Source of the DNA: Neodiprion pinetum
Lineage: Eukaryota; Arthropoda; Insecta; Hymenoptera; Diprionidae
Direction: 5' to 3'
NCBI RefSeq assembly: GCF_021155775.2
Contig: NC_060232.1
Location: 22,823,922 to 22,887,921, forward strand
Length of the DNA stretch: 64,000 nt
Every line of letters starts with the position of its first letter. Position 1 is the first letter of the stretch. The translations under genes and the position numbers were made by a program. Shown here piece by piece: positions 1-11,178 of this stretch. The notes beneath the pieces were generated by a model. The model had not been told where the DNA came from. It did not search any database and saw only the letters and a program-made list of their open reading frames with translations.

Positions 1-54
1 TTAGTTCCCTTCATGACTAGTATGTACTATATGTGTCAGCTGTAGTTTACGTAC

Positions 55-616
55 CTTCGACCAAACCAGTCTCATCGAACATCACATCAATCTGGTTTTT
101 CTTCTTATTTCCCTGGATGCTCGGTAGATTGATCCGTAAGGCAAAGACGTCAAAAAAAGAATCGATATCCTGGCTAATAACGTCACTCATCTCATGGTTG
201 AGATCGAACGATCTGCTCTCCCCAATTTCTTCCGCAACCTCCTTAGTTCGAACAAGTTTTACCCAATTCCCAAGCAACGTGATCTCCTTCAGACGTCGAA
301 TTTGGTCCAAGAAGTTATGAAATCTCTGCTGAACACAATTCAAAGATAGGTCCAAAACGCAGATACCGATATCTTTGGCGGGAAAGCTGGGAAAATCGTC
401 CTCTCGATCGGTATGATTGCGAAACGGAACGATTTTCAGGTCCAGCTTGATGCCGTTCTTCTGGTATTTGAATATCGGTCTTTCCGTGGGTACCGGTGAA
501 TCATAGGGTTCAATATCTGGCTCATAATCCAACGATTGTATTTCGTTTCCCGTAATTCGGCCAAACACAACACCGTCAACGAAGAAAAGACACGCGGTAA
601 GGAAGAGAATTTTCAT
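55..616 (-). CDS. Osiris family protein (gene A), first exon only, runs off left edge
   Basis: One 562-base coding exon encodes 187 residues plus one base. It starts with a signal peptide (about residues 1-19, MKILFLTACLFFVDG), followed by an unusually long acidic, Pro/Tyr-rich spacer (about 25-75). The family Cys pair comes next (C86 and C94, C-X7-C), then the DUF1676 region, with the strand FALRINLP near residues 148-155. The exon ends at a good donor (GAAG then GTACGTAA) in phase 1, exactly where its neighbours are cut. The exons for the basic linker, membrane segment and tail must lie left of base 1, because no usable acceptor fits in the remaining 54 bases. Osiris proteins are insect secretory or endosomal proteins linked to cuticle formation. 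The long spacer between signal peptide and Cys pair is the odd feature. The family call is firm; the member number is not known. Confidence 0.85.
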
Positions 617-698
617 GTTGTTTTCCGGTGACTTGCGGGCGACTGGAGCTGCTTCAATGTCACCGTGTCACTAGCGATCTTTACGTATTTCATGACCA

Positions 699-706
699 TT
701 TATATA
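699..706 (-). promoter_or_regulatory. TATA box of gene A
   Basis: TATATAAA on the minus strand lies about 85 bases upstream of the ATG at 616. This predicts a transcription start near 670 and a short 5' UTR. Confidence 0.6.
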
Positions 707-1039
707 CAATGGGATTTATGTCATTCGGGCATCCTCCTTGATTTTTTCCCTCGTTATTGTCACGATTGTCATTTGCTTCCTCTAAGTGAGCCGTACTTCG
801 TACAAACGGGCAACGGTTTCGTGCGCAGTTAGCGTTGGTGGTTACTAAATTATATGACCTTGCAAAAACATTGCGTACAACGGCGCCGCTATGGTTAATA
901 TATTATTAAACGTCATTCGCCTAGAACGATTCGCGCACAATAGCAGGCTAGCATGTCATCAGCCCATGATACCGCATTGTAGTTGTTTCCGTGAGAGTAT
1001 TCTCGTAAGTTCGCCAAATAGGAAAGAATAGATGAGGAT

Positions 1040-1045
1040 TTTATT
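1040..1045 (-). terminator. Poly(A) signal of gene B
   Basis: AATAAA on the minus strand lies about 200 bases past the stop codon of gene B. Confidence 0.5.
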
Positions 1046-1244
1046 AGTAAAATAGTGTACAAAAATGAATTATCGTAACAAAACTATTCATATGTATTTA
1101 TAACATGGTGATAACGATCACAAATCTATACAACAATTATTATTACCGTAGGCAGAGAGTCCTCTGTAATAAATAACACTACAATTATACATAAATAACG
1201 GGGTATCTTAAACTATTTTTGGTCATTGAGCATTCTTTTCGCAA

Positions 1245-2183
1245 TTAGTTCTGAATCGATCGACGATCCCTGACATTTCCGTACTTCAACACGGCGTCCT
1301 GCAGGGAATCATGAACGGTATCGAGAGAGCGTCCGTATCCGGAGTGTCCGTAACCATGGCCATGGTGTTCCTCAGAGCTGTGAGTATGTGCTGACGAATA
1401 TACGGGCTTGCTAACGATTTCGTATGTCGTCTTCTTCTCGCCACCGCCAGCAAGTGATTTGAGACCAACGATTGCTGACAGCATAAGTGCCATGAGACCC
1501 GTCATCAAGGCCTTACCAGCGAGCAGAGCCAGAGCGCCGAATCCAACCGCACCAAGGGTTCCCTTCATCATGAGAAGACCGGCCATCAGGCCGCCCATGC
1601 CACCCTTGTCCTTTTTACGACCTGCAATAGAAAAATGATACCGTTGAAATCAGTTGCGAACAGTGGAAGGCGATTCATGAACATGACTGTGTTTGCAACT
1701 CATACCTGTTTCTACGTTCTGATTTCCGCCGAAGCCCAGCTGACTAAGAGCCTCTTCATTAAAACTGCGAGCAGCTTCGAAGGTCCTGGGGTCGAATAGT
1801 TTGATCGAGATCGCATGACTGTTGAGGTAGCTTCCGACCTTGTGAACTAGAAACGCGTCAAGTCTCTTGTCGACGTCATTCGGAAAGTCCCTTGCAAGAT
1901 TTGCGACGACTTCCGAGGCCGGAACATCCTTGGAATTAGTCTCTTTGACCAGAGAGACCCCTGGAAGTATTCCAAGGTCCTTGGTCTCTGATAACTTGTC
2001 CACGAAAGATACCACGTCCAGTTTCAAGCACGTTGCACTGTAGGATTTGTTGCAGTCCTTGTTCAGGGAGGAAGATAGGGTTTCCGGAGATTCCTCGACC
2101 GATTGTCTGGCCGTACGCTGCTCAATTTCCGCGTACGAAGCACCAAGGAGTGCCAGGAGCGAAACCACAACTAACCACTTCAT
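1245..2183 (-). CDS. Osiris family protein (gene B)
   Basis: Two exons, 2183-1706 and 1621-1245, joined by an 84-base phase-1 intron (donor CAG|GTATGAG, acceptor TTGCAG|GTCG), give 284 residues. There is a signal peptide (about 1-18, MKWLVVVSLLALLGASYA) and a Cys pair (C44, C52). 'LGILPGVSLV' follows, a family motif after the Cys pair, and then the DUF1676 strand HAISIKLF. An extra stretch of about 30 residues precedes the splice. Exon 2 opens with the basic linker GRKKDK, then a Gly/Met/Ala/Leu-rich hydrophobic segment (about 169-207) ending VGLKSLAGG. The motif TTYEIVSKP and a His/Gly-rich stretch (HTHSSEEHHGHGYGHSGYG) follow. The terminal LAY motif is degenerate (LQDAVLKYG). It is probably a secreted or endosomal-membrane protein of cuticle-secreting cells, by family knowledge. 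Confidence 0.9.
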
Positions 2184-2307
2184 CGTGAGAACTCGATATA
2201 TTTACTATTAATGATATCACCGGATTGGGATCGGTATTGAATGATGAATGGTTATGATCGGATGAGATGCGTAGAGAGCACTGAATATACAGCCGAGTAC
2301 TTGCCAG

Positions 2308-2316
2308 TATATATAG
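2308..2316 (-). promoter_or_regulatory. TATA box and initiator of gene B
   Basis: CTATATATA on the minus strand is followed about 34 bases downstream by TCAGTG (2279-2284), an arthropod-type initiator. The predicted 5' UTR is about 100 bases. Confidence 0.7.
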
Positions 2317-3829
2317 CAAGACTGACTGTCTTTTTTCTCGCTTTTGTCCGTTCATACATTCTCTAGAGCAGAGCACCACTCTTGCAACTCTCTTCTTAGC
2401 CACGCCGTACCGAGGCGTAGGACGCGATAGTGGGGCGTCAAATAGAGCGGAGAATTCAAATCTGAGTCAAAATTACAAAAAACGTGACGCGTAAAAAGAA
2501 AATGAAAACAAACGAAACAAAGAGAACTCTTTCAAGTGCTCGAACAAGTATTGTCTGATTCGAAACAGGCGCTGCAGCCTTCCACAAGCGGATTCCCTTC
2601 AATTGCGCCTTTGACGATACCAGGCAAGCTAAGTCGGCGATGCCAAGTGAAAGAGGAAACTATGGCCCGTTGCCCATGTGATTCGAGACGCGTTGACGAT
2701 GAAACGCATTCCATAATTAATTAGTGCAAAAGCAATGTCCGCATTTCCGTGAAACACAAGCATAAATTTATTGCTTTCTTGTTTTGCCTCCCTGTAAATC
2801 GTAACGGGATACGATACCGAGAATTTTCTTTCGTCCTTTTTTGAATTATGAATGATGAAACCGGGCATTGAAAATAGCATCGTCGCTTTGGAAGGTGTCG
2901 AATAAAAAGTAGGAATAGCGACGAATAGCGACAAAACTTTTGACGGGTGACTTGCCATACGAATAACATAGCGCGCTGCCAACTAACAGGCTGTAGCGAT
3001 ACTCTCATTGTCAAGGTTTAGTGAAATCGGTAACAATAAGGTGACTGTTCCAATTTTCTCCTAATTCCACATTTTTCCACTGACCGAAATACTGTTTCAT
3101 TTGCGTCCAATCTCTTGGTCCACAACTCACTTTCTTACAAGTTCGGAAAAGGCTAATAATGATCCGGTCCACGCATATCTGCACGGTTGTAATTGCTGAT
3201 ATTGACATATGACCAAGTCTATCGTACAATGAGAAGAACACAGAAGAGCAAGGAATGAGATCACGTGGAGAAAGACATTCCGAAATTATCTTACTTCCTC
3301 TCACTGCTTCAGACATGTTTAACGGCGATCGAGTTTTTGTGCAAATTACTGCGCAAGGCAAGCGTCTCTCTATTTTTCAATCTTAGTTTATTCGCTATCG
3401 CGAAACGTTAAGAATATGTTAAGCACGATAATAGCGGGAAAGTGTGATAAATTGCGAAATATATTGTCTGGGTTGGAAAAGTGCTCATGGGAGACAGATG
3501 AGGGGAGTATATGACCCTAATGATACTTGAAATTAACCCAGTTTCCGTGGAAGCCCTCTCTTGTGTATTTTGGCTGATCATCGAACCGTTGCGAGCGAGA
3601 AAGTGTCCGATTTCCACGCAAACAGAGAAGTGCAATAGTTGTACAGCTCAGCAGTCTTCCTTGTTCCTCGGTCCTGTTTCCTTGACCACCTATTTCTGAA
3701 CGCTATGTTCTTTTTGCGATCATTCTTATTTCGTCAATAAACGCAACTGGGTACTTACACTACTTACAATTGATCTAGTTGCACATAGATATGTATATCA
3801 AGGCTTGGCCTTCACCGTCTCGCATGGTC

Positions 3830-4010
3830 AGTGACAGTAGCTGCAAAGGCAGCCACTGGCTCGCCGGCCCCGTCAGGCCGTCGGGCCCCTTCAAGTGAAG
3901 GGTAACGCAACCGTCTCATCGGACTCTCTTTGCGCTCATATTTCTCGCAACAACTGGGCCGATCTGTCTTTCGATTCAAGAGACTCTCAGTCCTTCCCAT
4001 GGCCCTGTTG
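3830..4010. repeat. GC-rich structured block of unknown origin
   Basis: This block of about 180 bases is clearly richer in G and C than its AT-rich surroundings. It includes the perfect inverted repeat CCCTTCA-AG-TGAAGGG near 3887-3902 and runs such as GGCCCCGTCAGGCCGTCGGG. It may be the end of a transposable element or a structured RNA. I cannot identify it. Confidence 0.25.
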
Positions 4011-6019
4011 TTCGTCGTAAAACTAACTTTCAGATAAAACCTAATTGGGAACTGCCGCGACTCTGATCACCTTAGTTTCTATGTTCACTCGAAACGCTTT
4101 GTGCGGAACCCCACCTGATCTCTTCTGTAGTCAGTCAATTTTACAAAACAGCGATTGTCTCGTTACGAGACTAGTGGGAAGATATCGACATAAATTTATT
4201 TCCAAGTTAATCAACAGGAATATCATGAGCAAACTCCAATTAATTCTAAAAAAGCATATGGATTCTTTACTCCGGCAAAACGATGTCTGTAAAACAAATA
4301 GATATTTAGGTATTGTAAAACATGCTTGCATTCGTTTATCAACGACGACTCAGCATTGTTATGTCGATCAAAAACTTGTAGGCAGTAAAACGTTGCAATT
4401 GTTATTTCCTTGGTACCTAACCTCCGGCGATTTTATTGAATTTCGTTGCTTTAGAAAAATACAGTCACTAACTAACTTTGGTGATGTCAGTGTGTTATTT
4501 TTGCATCTATTTGATGTACTCACACTGTTTAGGGACGACATGACACAACGCGAGCAGTTTCAAGATCAATTATAAGCGCTTAATGAACACTAGCATGTCG
4601 GTGAGAGCAGCTCTCTATCATCAACGGAAGTTGAACCTACCCTCTCCAAGTGAATTAAACTCGCAGAAGCGTGAAGTTATAGTTTTTGAACGAAGCACAC
4701 GCGAGCCATGCAATAACCGCTCTATTTACCGGTAATTCAGCTTTTCCTGCTAATTAATCAGCGATTCAAATTGTTGGCACGAGTCCGCGTGCTAAATTTC
4801 CAACGCTGACAATCTGAATCTATCTTAAGAAAGCCCGTTTTCCCGACAGAGATTCGTTCTAGAGATTCGGTGGGGCAGAAACTAGCGTCGTTTCTTCGGC
4901 GATCAGTAATCTCATTCTTGAACCGCTAATTCCGCAGAAACAAGATACGTGAGCATAGAAGATCGGGAGCACGCGAGCTTATGTTTCCAGGATGCATATC
5001 TAGTGCAATTCCAAGGTCAATCTGAGAGATGAAACCGAGACTACAACGGACCGTGTAATCAACCACATATAATAAAATTGTATTCCTGTATTGTGACATT
5101 GATGCTGGATAAGTTTTTTCAAATTTCAAGTCTGCTGCAATCAGTGCTGCATACGATTGCGGACAGTGTTGACTCCTGATTGATTCAGAAAGTAAATTGC
5201 TATTTGAATCCGTGATGACTGATAATAATTTTATGAGAGAATGTAACAGCCGGTGCACCTTGCTTATTTGAAGATGGTTATTTATAGCTAAAGCACCATT
5301 GATGGATGAAGTTCGTTATCAATCATTAAAACTAAAATGAATTGACTGTATTAGCTCGATAAATTACACCTTTCAGTCCGTCAATAGCGGAAGGACATGC
5401 ATGCTGTCATTCAGTCTCATGAAAAATCTTGCAACGTGCAATGCCAATTATATAGCAATGCATCTCAAATGGTCGCTGGTTGATTACGCTAATTTTTGGT
5501 ACTTATGGAAATATGTAGCATTGTGAATTTAGATCCAGACTTTATGAAAATTGTCTGAGTTTATCGATCATCGGCAATTAATGATAATTGCCTGGATATA
5601 AAAAGACTGTCAGCCAATAGCAGAATTCCTAGAGTACGGCACAATTCGTCTGATTGATCGCTTTCAATTCTTAGGATTTGGCACACTTGAGAAAAAAAAT
5701 CACGATTGCATAAATCGAGAAATTGTGGAAGCCTAGTTGCTTTGCTGAGAATTGGTCACCTCTTCATTTCTGTAAAATTTCCGTCAATTTGTGGTAATCG
5801 AGCAATTAAATTAGGTTTCAGTAATCTGAATTTATGTTCTTACAGCTATTACTCTTTTTTCTACTTAACTTGAGGCGGGGTGGTAGAAGGCTGAAAAATA
5901 AATTTTTTAATCATTTTAAAATGTGACTGAAATCGAAAATTTTGCTTTTTATTAGGTTAACTTCTGTGTCATTGCCATGAAAATATATTTCTGCCAAACG
6001 TGAAACACAAACTGGAAAA

Positions 6020-6356
6020 TTTTCCCCTCGGCTAAAATCTCTTCGAATAACATCTCTCCTTCCTAAAATCTCCCTGGAAGATTATCCCTGGCTGAAATCT
6101 CCAGGATATTGAATAGTAAATTAACTAACATACATAAATTAGACTAATATATATACTTAGTGTACGAAAAACCTGATGAAATCTGAAATAAATGAATAAA
6201 TTAAAATGAATGTCCGGGGAAATTCTATGTTGCCGGGCATCATGTCTGGGGGAATTTCCGAGCGGGGCAATTATTACTGGGGGGGGGGGGGGGGGGGATT
6301 CATTCGCTTGGATATTGTCCGGGAAATTCGTCCAGGGAGAATCAATCCAGTGGTGT
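6020..6356. repeat. Foldback-like degenerate repeat with G19 run
   Basis: The left arm (about 6020-6112) is built of pyrimidine-rich units such as CCCTGGCTGAAATCTCC. The right arm (about 6208-6356) carries the opposite-strand version (CCGGGGAAATT, CTGGGGGAATTTCC, CCAGGGAGAATC). An AT-rich centre lies between them, and a run of 19 G occupies 6279-6297. It resembles a non-autonomous foldback or satellite-like insertion. No coding capacity is seen. Confidence 0.45.
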
Positions 6357-8064
6357 TCAGTCCTAGAACCCCATATTAGATATACAATCGTAATTTTAAA
6401 TTTAATGGGGGACTTCGGTGAAATTTTTGCCAAAAATAATTTTTTATTTATCAACTTATTTAAAAAAGACGTATAAGAAAATCTGTGATCCAATTTTTAA
6501 CTTGTGGTAGTATAGGCTTTGAAAAAAAATTGTAAGCCTCCTGCGGTAAAACTGAGGTTCTACCTACCGCTGTCAAAAATTCCTTGCGTATACACTTTCA
6601 CTGCAAAGGAATAAAAATTTTGTTCAAAGTCTGTTCTGCCAGAGTCTCAAAATTGTCGTAAAGCTTATCTGATACGACAATTTTCAACCGATAATTAAAG
6701 TTTCACCAAAGCCTCCTCTTAAGACAATAAAATTTTTTCAACAGAGCCTCAGTAATTAGTTTTACTTACGTGCATGGTGGTAATTGCATGGTACGGCGTG
6801 TTTTCATGGTAAAAATTGCGGCAATGATGGCCTTATGTACCCAGAAACAGCATATTCCTGTAGGATAAAAATGTTTCCAGATAGTTACCTGCAATAAAGG
6901 ACATAAATTATTTTTAATTCAATAGAATGTCTGCACATTGATCAATACGTAGACATTTGAATCAAACAGAATATTTCGCGAATTTATTAATTATTTAGCT
7001 TATACAATGGGAATTGGAACAATTTCAAAAGTGTATTTATCATTCTACGCTGAGTGGCCTGGGAGGTAAGTATTTTCGCAAGACGTTAGTACAAATTAAT
7101 ACCAGACAAGTCGTGTTTTATGGACAATATATTTACAACAACAATGAGCTCGAGTCCTGGTGAAAAATTATAAAATAGTTTAGAAACTCATTAGAAATTG
7201 TTTTCCACGAAAGAACTTCAATTCAAAGCCCAAAGAAATTAGTTACAGTAATCAAAACGGTCATTAGAATTCTTCAAAAGCCGCTTATTATCGTGTGATG
7301 CTGACAAGTAGGTAGGCGTGCTTAGTCGACCGTGAGACAAGCAGATATCACGTGCTCACAGTGAGAATGCTGAAGTTACTGAACACAAAATGCAGGATTC
7401 TTGATGAAAAATACGGTATTGTCCCTAATTTTTATCTATCAATTCATATAAATGTGTCTAGAACAAATCTTTTTGGTTGCTTTACGACGTCTCAAAACAA
7501 CGTTTAGAACACCTGCTCAAGTATGTCATTTGGCCTATCAATTTAAATTTTAGTTTCTTATCTCTTGGGCCATATGACGCGTATAAACAGACATGTGCAA
7601 TCGGTATGTCATGGAATTCGTCAGATAGCGGGTACAATTTATGTCAAACTCTCAGAAGCTAGAATAAGTTGCACATAAATACAGAATTTGTACGGAGGCG
7701 GAGTGTATGAAAAACTGCTAGTATATTGGCGATAACCAAAAACCGTTTGAGATTCATGAGCTCTACGTTTTGACAAATTGTTTCATAGAAAGATTAGAAA
7801 GTGAATAAATTTGCTGAGTAATTTATAAATCAAAGCAGTCAGGCACATCTTTCGTGAATCAAAAAAAAAAAAAAACGGGGAAACGCAGGCAACGTATTAC
7901 AAAAATTGTATGTTAGATTAACGAATTCTCAATGACTTAAGAAACCATTTTGAAAAGAATTATGATTGAGTGAGTAAAATAACCACCGTTTTATGAGAAG
8001 CCACCACGTCATTCGCTGCGGTACTTCAGATATCATTGTAACTATAGTATATTAACCGGTATAG

Positions 8065-8562
8065 CGATTGTGGATCTTCTCCGAGAAATTTGTGTTTGGC
8101 CGCTACCTTCAGATCGTAAAAGAGAAACGCTTGCTGCATCGGCAAGACCTGCAGAGGATCGAAATGTTCGGTAAGTTACCGACATCTGGTTAAAAAACTG
8201 ATCACGAAAACAAGTTCGCCACAGTTGTTCTTTTAAATTCGATTTCAGCAGCCTACGGCTTGGAGGTAAAAAGAATGCAACTTCATAGTGATATGATACT
8301 AAGATCAGTAAGTATAGGCAATCTCTCGATCTAGTTTAAAGTGCGTACGACGGTACCGGAACATGAACCAGTAACAACGGTCATTTTTAAACCTCCATGA
8401 ATACCCTACATATTCTCATCCCACAACATAAGGCTCCGATCATAATTTCATATGTAGGTCATCGGATTATACGGCTCTTTCCAATTTGTGGAGGATACGG
8501 TTGAAGTGAACTTGGATTCTTATGTGTTGCGGTATGGCATTCCTCGCTTCAAAGTGACTTAA
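8065..8562 (+). pseudogene. Candidate spliced gene or relic, 3' exons only
   Basis: Three putative exons keep a single frame through consistent splice sites: 8065-8170 (35 codons plus 1 base, donor TTCG|GTAAGTTA), 8249-8307 (acceptor GATTTCAG, donor TCA|GTAAGTAT) and 8458-8562 (acceptor CATATGTAG, ending in TAA). They give 89 residues, including VFGRYLQIVKEKRLLHRQDL and VEVNLDSYVLRYGIPRFKVT, with normal-looking protein composition. No ATG or upstream exon was found. A further short open block with acceptor and GTAAGTG donor lies near 9042-9090. I do not recognise the protein. Each piece alone could be open by chance; the case rests on the joint frame and two near-consensus donors. Confidence 0.3.
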
Positions 8563-10187
8563 GAGTAGGTATTTTACAATGTAGACCAAGTATAAGGTCA
8601 CTGAACACCAAGATCAGGCATTGATTGTGATTTTCACACTTGATTATCATGATGAAATCCCACTTCTCTCTACGTTCTTAACAGATTCATTCGTATTAAC
8701 GATATTTCTAGACTTGCTGATATCTGAAAGGGATAGCAATCATGATTTTAGATGTCTTACAATTATTATTGGGACATGACGATGACTGCTGGTAATACAT
8801 TTAACACAGCTGAATCTGTTTGTAATACCAATAACGAAGAGGTGCAAATTTATTTGTGAATTTTTTCTTTCGTTCTTTACCAAACTAACGGCTAATAGTA
8901 CCGCAATTTTACGCTGCGAGTTGTAAGCATATTTTCTTACTTTCAACGACTCAATTACCACTTAGATTCACTTTCTGTAAGTGTTCCAAATTTCAAAGTT
9001 AGTGTGATATGTAACTAGCTGTACATGTTTCTTTGCTAGCCGACAAGTTTCTTTTTCAATGTAAAGACAGCGTCAAATCCGGTAAGTGTATTTCTTAAAT
9101 CCTAATTTGCATATTATTGCACAGTCACGTACACATATTTTTAAAGTCGGTATCATCACTTTTGTATAATCTAACCTGCCATTATCTAAGTTTCACAGAT
9201 TAGGTACATCAGTAAAAGGTTGAAACAATAGAGACAGCTTACAGCATGCAGATATTTCTGATATTCAGGTCGCAAGCATAAATCAGAATCGAGACTTACA
9301 GCTCGGAAACTAATTCTGGAAGAGGTGCTTTAATGTGTTGCTACATTTTTTTTTTTTGTAATTGTTCCAATTTCAAGTTACAATCAGTATCTTACCAGAT
9401 TATATTCAGCCAGAGCCTGATGGGAATCAAACGTCATCTTCAGACTAGTTATCCCCACAGGCTTGTTTCTCTATACGATACTTTGTCTTTCTGATACGCA
9501 ACACGATCCACTTCAGAATTCTGACTGCTTATCATACTAAAGGATTATAATGTCAAGTAATTCTAATATATTACTCTTTTAATCACACAAAAGTATCGAA
9601 TTTCATGGTAGTTTCGTATCTGTGTTTTGCCATATGAATATCATTCATTGTCAGTGAGGTATCATGACAGGTTTCTACACAATGTAAAGACCGATCGAAA
9701 TAGCAAAAATTGAAAATATAATGTGCTCATGACTACTTATTCAAGTTATATGACAAAAGCTAAAACGAAGAGCCTGGGTAATGAATCCCCGAATGTCATG
9801 GTATGATAATATTTGAATAAAGTAAGAGGCAAGAGTGCAGCGTAGGTACTTTTATGAATTATAGAACCATCGAAATAGTTTTGGATAGTGCTCCCCACCT
9901 GGGCATCGTAGATTGAATAAAATGATTAAGGCCTTGATAAGTTGAACATAAGTCTTCAATTTTACGAAAAAATCAACAACTCGACTTTGTTTCGTCTTAA
10001 TCATAATAATTCGTTATTAAACAACCGTTGGCCATAGTAGAAGAATGTAGGGCCGGGAGTTGATATTTTACACGCTGGCAGAGTAGGTGTAATAAAGTAG
10101 TATGAATATCTGATGTTTGACCCTGAATCGCTAGTATGGCTGGTGCATTGATCTCGAGCGCGTGAAGTGGTGCGAGCACCTGTCGTC

Positions 10188-10212
10188 TCCGCAGGTATTA
10201 TATACCTGCGGA
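10188..10212. repeat. Perfect hairpin with E-box-like CAGGTA arms
   Basis: TCCGCAGGTA, a 5-base TTATA loop, then TACCTGCGGA: ten-base perfect arms. A further CACCTG lies just upstream (about 10177), so three CAGGTR-type sites fall within about 40 bases. This could be a regulatory site or a structured element. Confidence 0.5.
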
Positions 10213-11018
10213 TCTCCCACAACTACAACCAATTCCGTTAGGCGGTTGTATGACGCAGCAGTTACCCCACCACAGCCTGAAACCTGTTCAGTGAGCAAGG
10301 TGGAGGAGTAGATGGAGTAGGAGAAGGTGAGGATGTAAAAGGAAATGGTACGAGTTGCTGCTCCGAGGCAACGACCCAGTGACCCTCATCACCGAGCTGA
10401 CCAAGACTAGGGAACGTAGAGTACCAATGAAAACCAAGGAAGCTGATCGTGACTTCACTGAAATTCACTCCCACCTTGGGTTCCAGACTTGTGTCGTTCC
10501 CCACCTTGAGACGAATGACCCAGTGACCCGTTTTCCGATGCCTACTCCAGGACGTCGTCCGGGGCGCCAATGAGAACCTCCGAGCACTCACACCACCGCA
10601 GAAACTTCAGCCAATTATGAATCTCTGGAGCTAAGACCCGCCTCCAGGTACTGAAAGGGTGTTAGTTAACCCTTACTTTCACGGTGATCAACGGAAACAG
10701 GACTGAAATAGCTGCTCGTGGTGAGAAGCCAGGCTTACGTGGATTCGCTAAAAAAATTGGGATACCGTTCCTTTCCATACTTTCCAACCAATCGGACGTG
10801 TGCTGAGATGACCTAATTAGTTGACCAACCACAAGGCTTGAGTAAAAGTTCTTGACTTTTCCGACAGAGGGTAGAGTCATCAGTACCTTCTTGCTACTTC
10901 TGAAGAATGACCGTTTCTCTGGGGAGCGGACCACAAGAGTCAAGACCATAGAATGACTCGAAAGAAGCAAACATGGAGAAAAATAAAATAAAAGGACTGC
11001 ACTTTTACACAAATCTCT

Positions 11019-11024
11019 TTATTC
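11019..11024 (-). terminator. Poly(A) signal of gene C
   Basis: AATAAA on the minus strand lies about 155 bases beyond the stop codon of gene C. Confidence 0.55.
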
Positions 11025-11178
11025 TCATATTCAATAAATATATCATAACTTAGAAAATAAATAATACAACTGTAAAACATGATCGGTACTAAAAGAATGT
11101 CTTATATTGAATTGGAGCAATGATTTTTTTAACTACAGTGATCGAAACTACAATCAAGTAACGCAAAGGCGTCTGGGC

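Larger units (their letters stand above)
617..1244. other. Intergenic A-B: promoter of A and 3' UTR of B
   Basis: About 630 bases separate the ATG of A from the stop of B. The left part holds the promoter of A; the right part is AT-rich and holds the poly(A) signal of B. I see no gene in it. Confidence 0.6.
2317..11000. other. 8.7-kb gene-poor interval between B and C
   Basis: No Osiris-type exon was found on either strand. The interval holds a GC-rich structured block (3830-4010), a foldback-like repeat with a G19 run (about 6020-6356), a candidate spliced gene or relic (8065-8562), an A run near 7861-7875, and a perfect hairpin (10188-10212). The rest is AT-rich DNA. Open frames at 4045-4575, 2629-2982, 10262-10591 and 10662-11012 have no family motif I recognise and are not called as genes. 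Confidence 0.5.

Noticed and set aside
1286..1638. Frames antisense or shifted within the membrane exons of Osiris genes (also near 25635-26117, 38061-38390 and 61249-61470)
   Set aside because: They are shadows of GC-richer coding exons on the opposite strand and lack their own motifs.
2629..2982. Minus-strand frame of 117 codons
   Set aside because: No recognisable motif or promoter, and two other frames overlap it; most likely chance.
4045..4575. Open frame of 176 codons, plus strand
   Set aside because: It begins with TTG, and its first ATG is some codons later. It has no signal peptide, domain or motif I recognise, and AT-rich composition without coding character. It could be a transposon relic but is not supportable.
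6279..6297. G19 run considered as a functional element by itself
   Set aside because: Homopolymers of this length slip easily in replication and assembly. It is reported only as part of the surrounding repeat.
10262..11012. Two minus-strand frames (10262-10591 and 10662-11012)
   Set aside because: A short repeated motif (GHWV) and a hydrophobic start were noticed. They lie just beyond the poly(A) signal of gene C, show no Osiris features and no known family.
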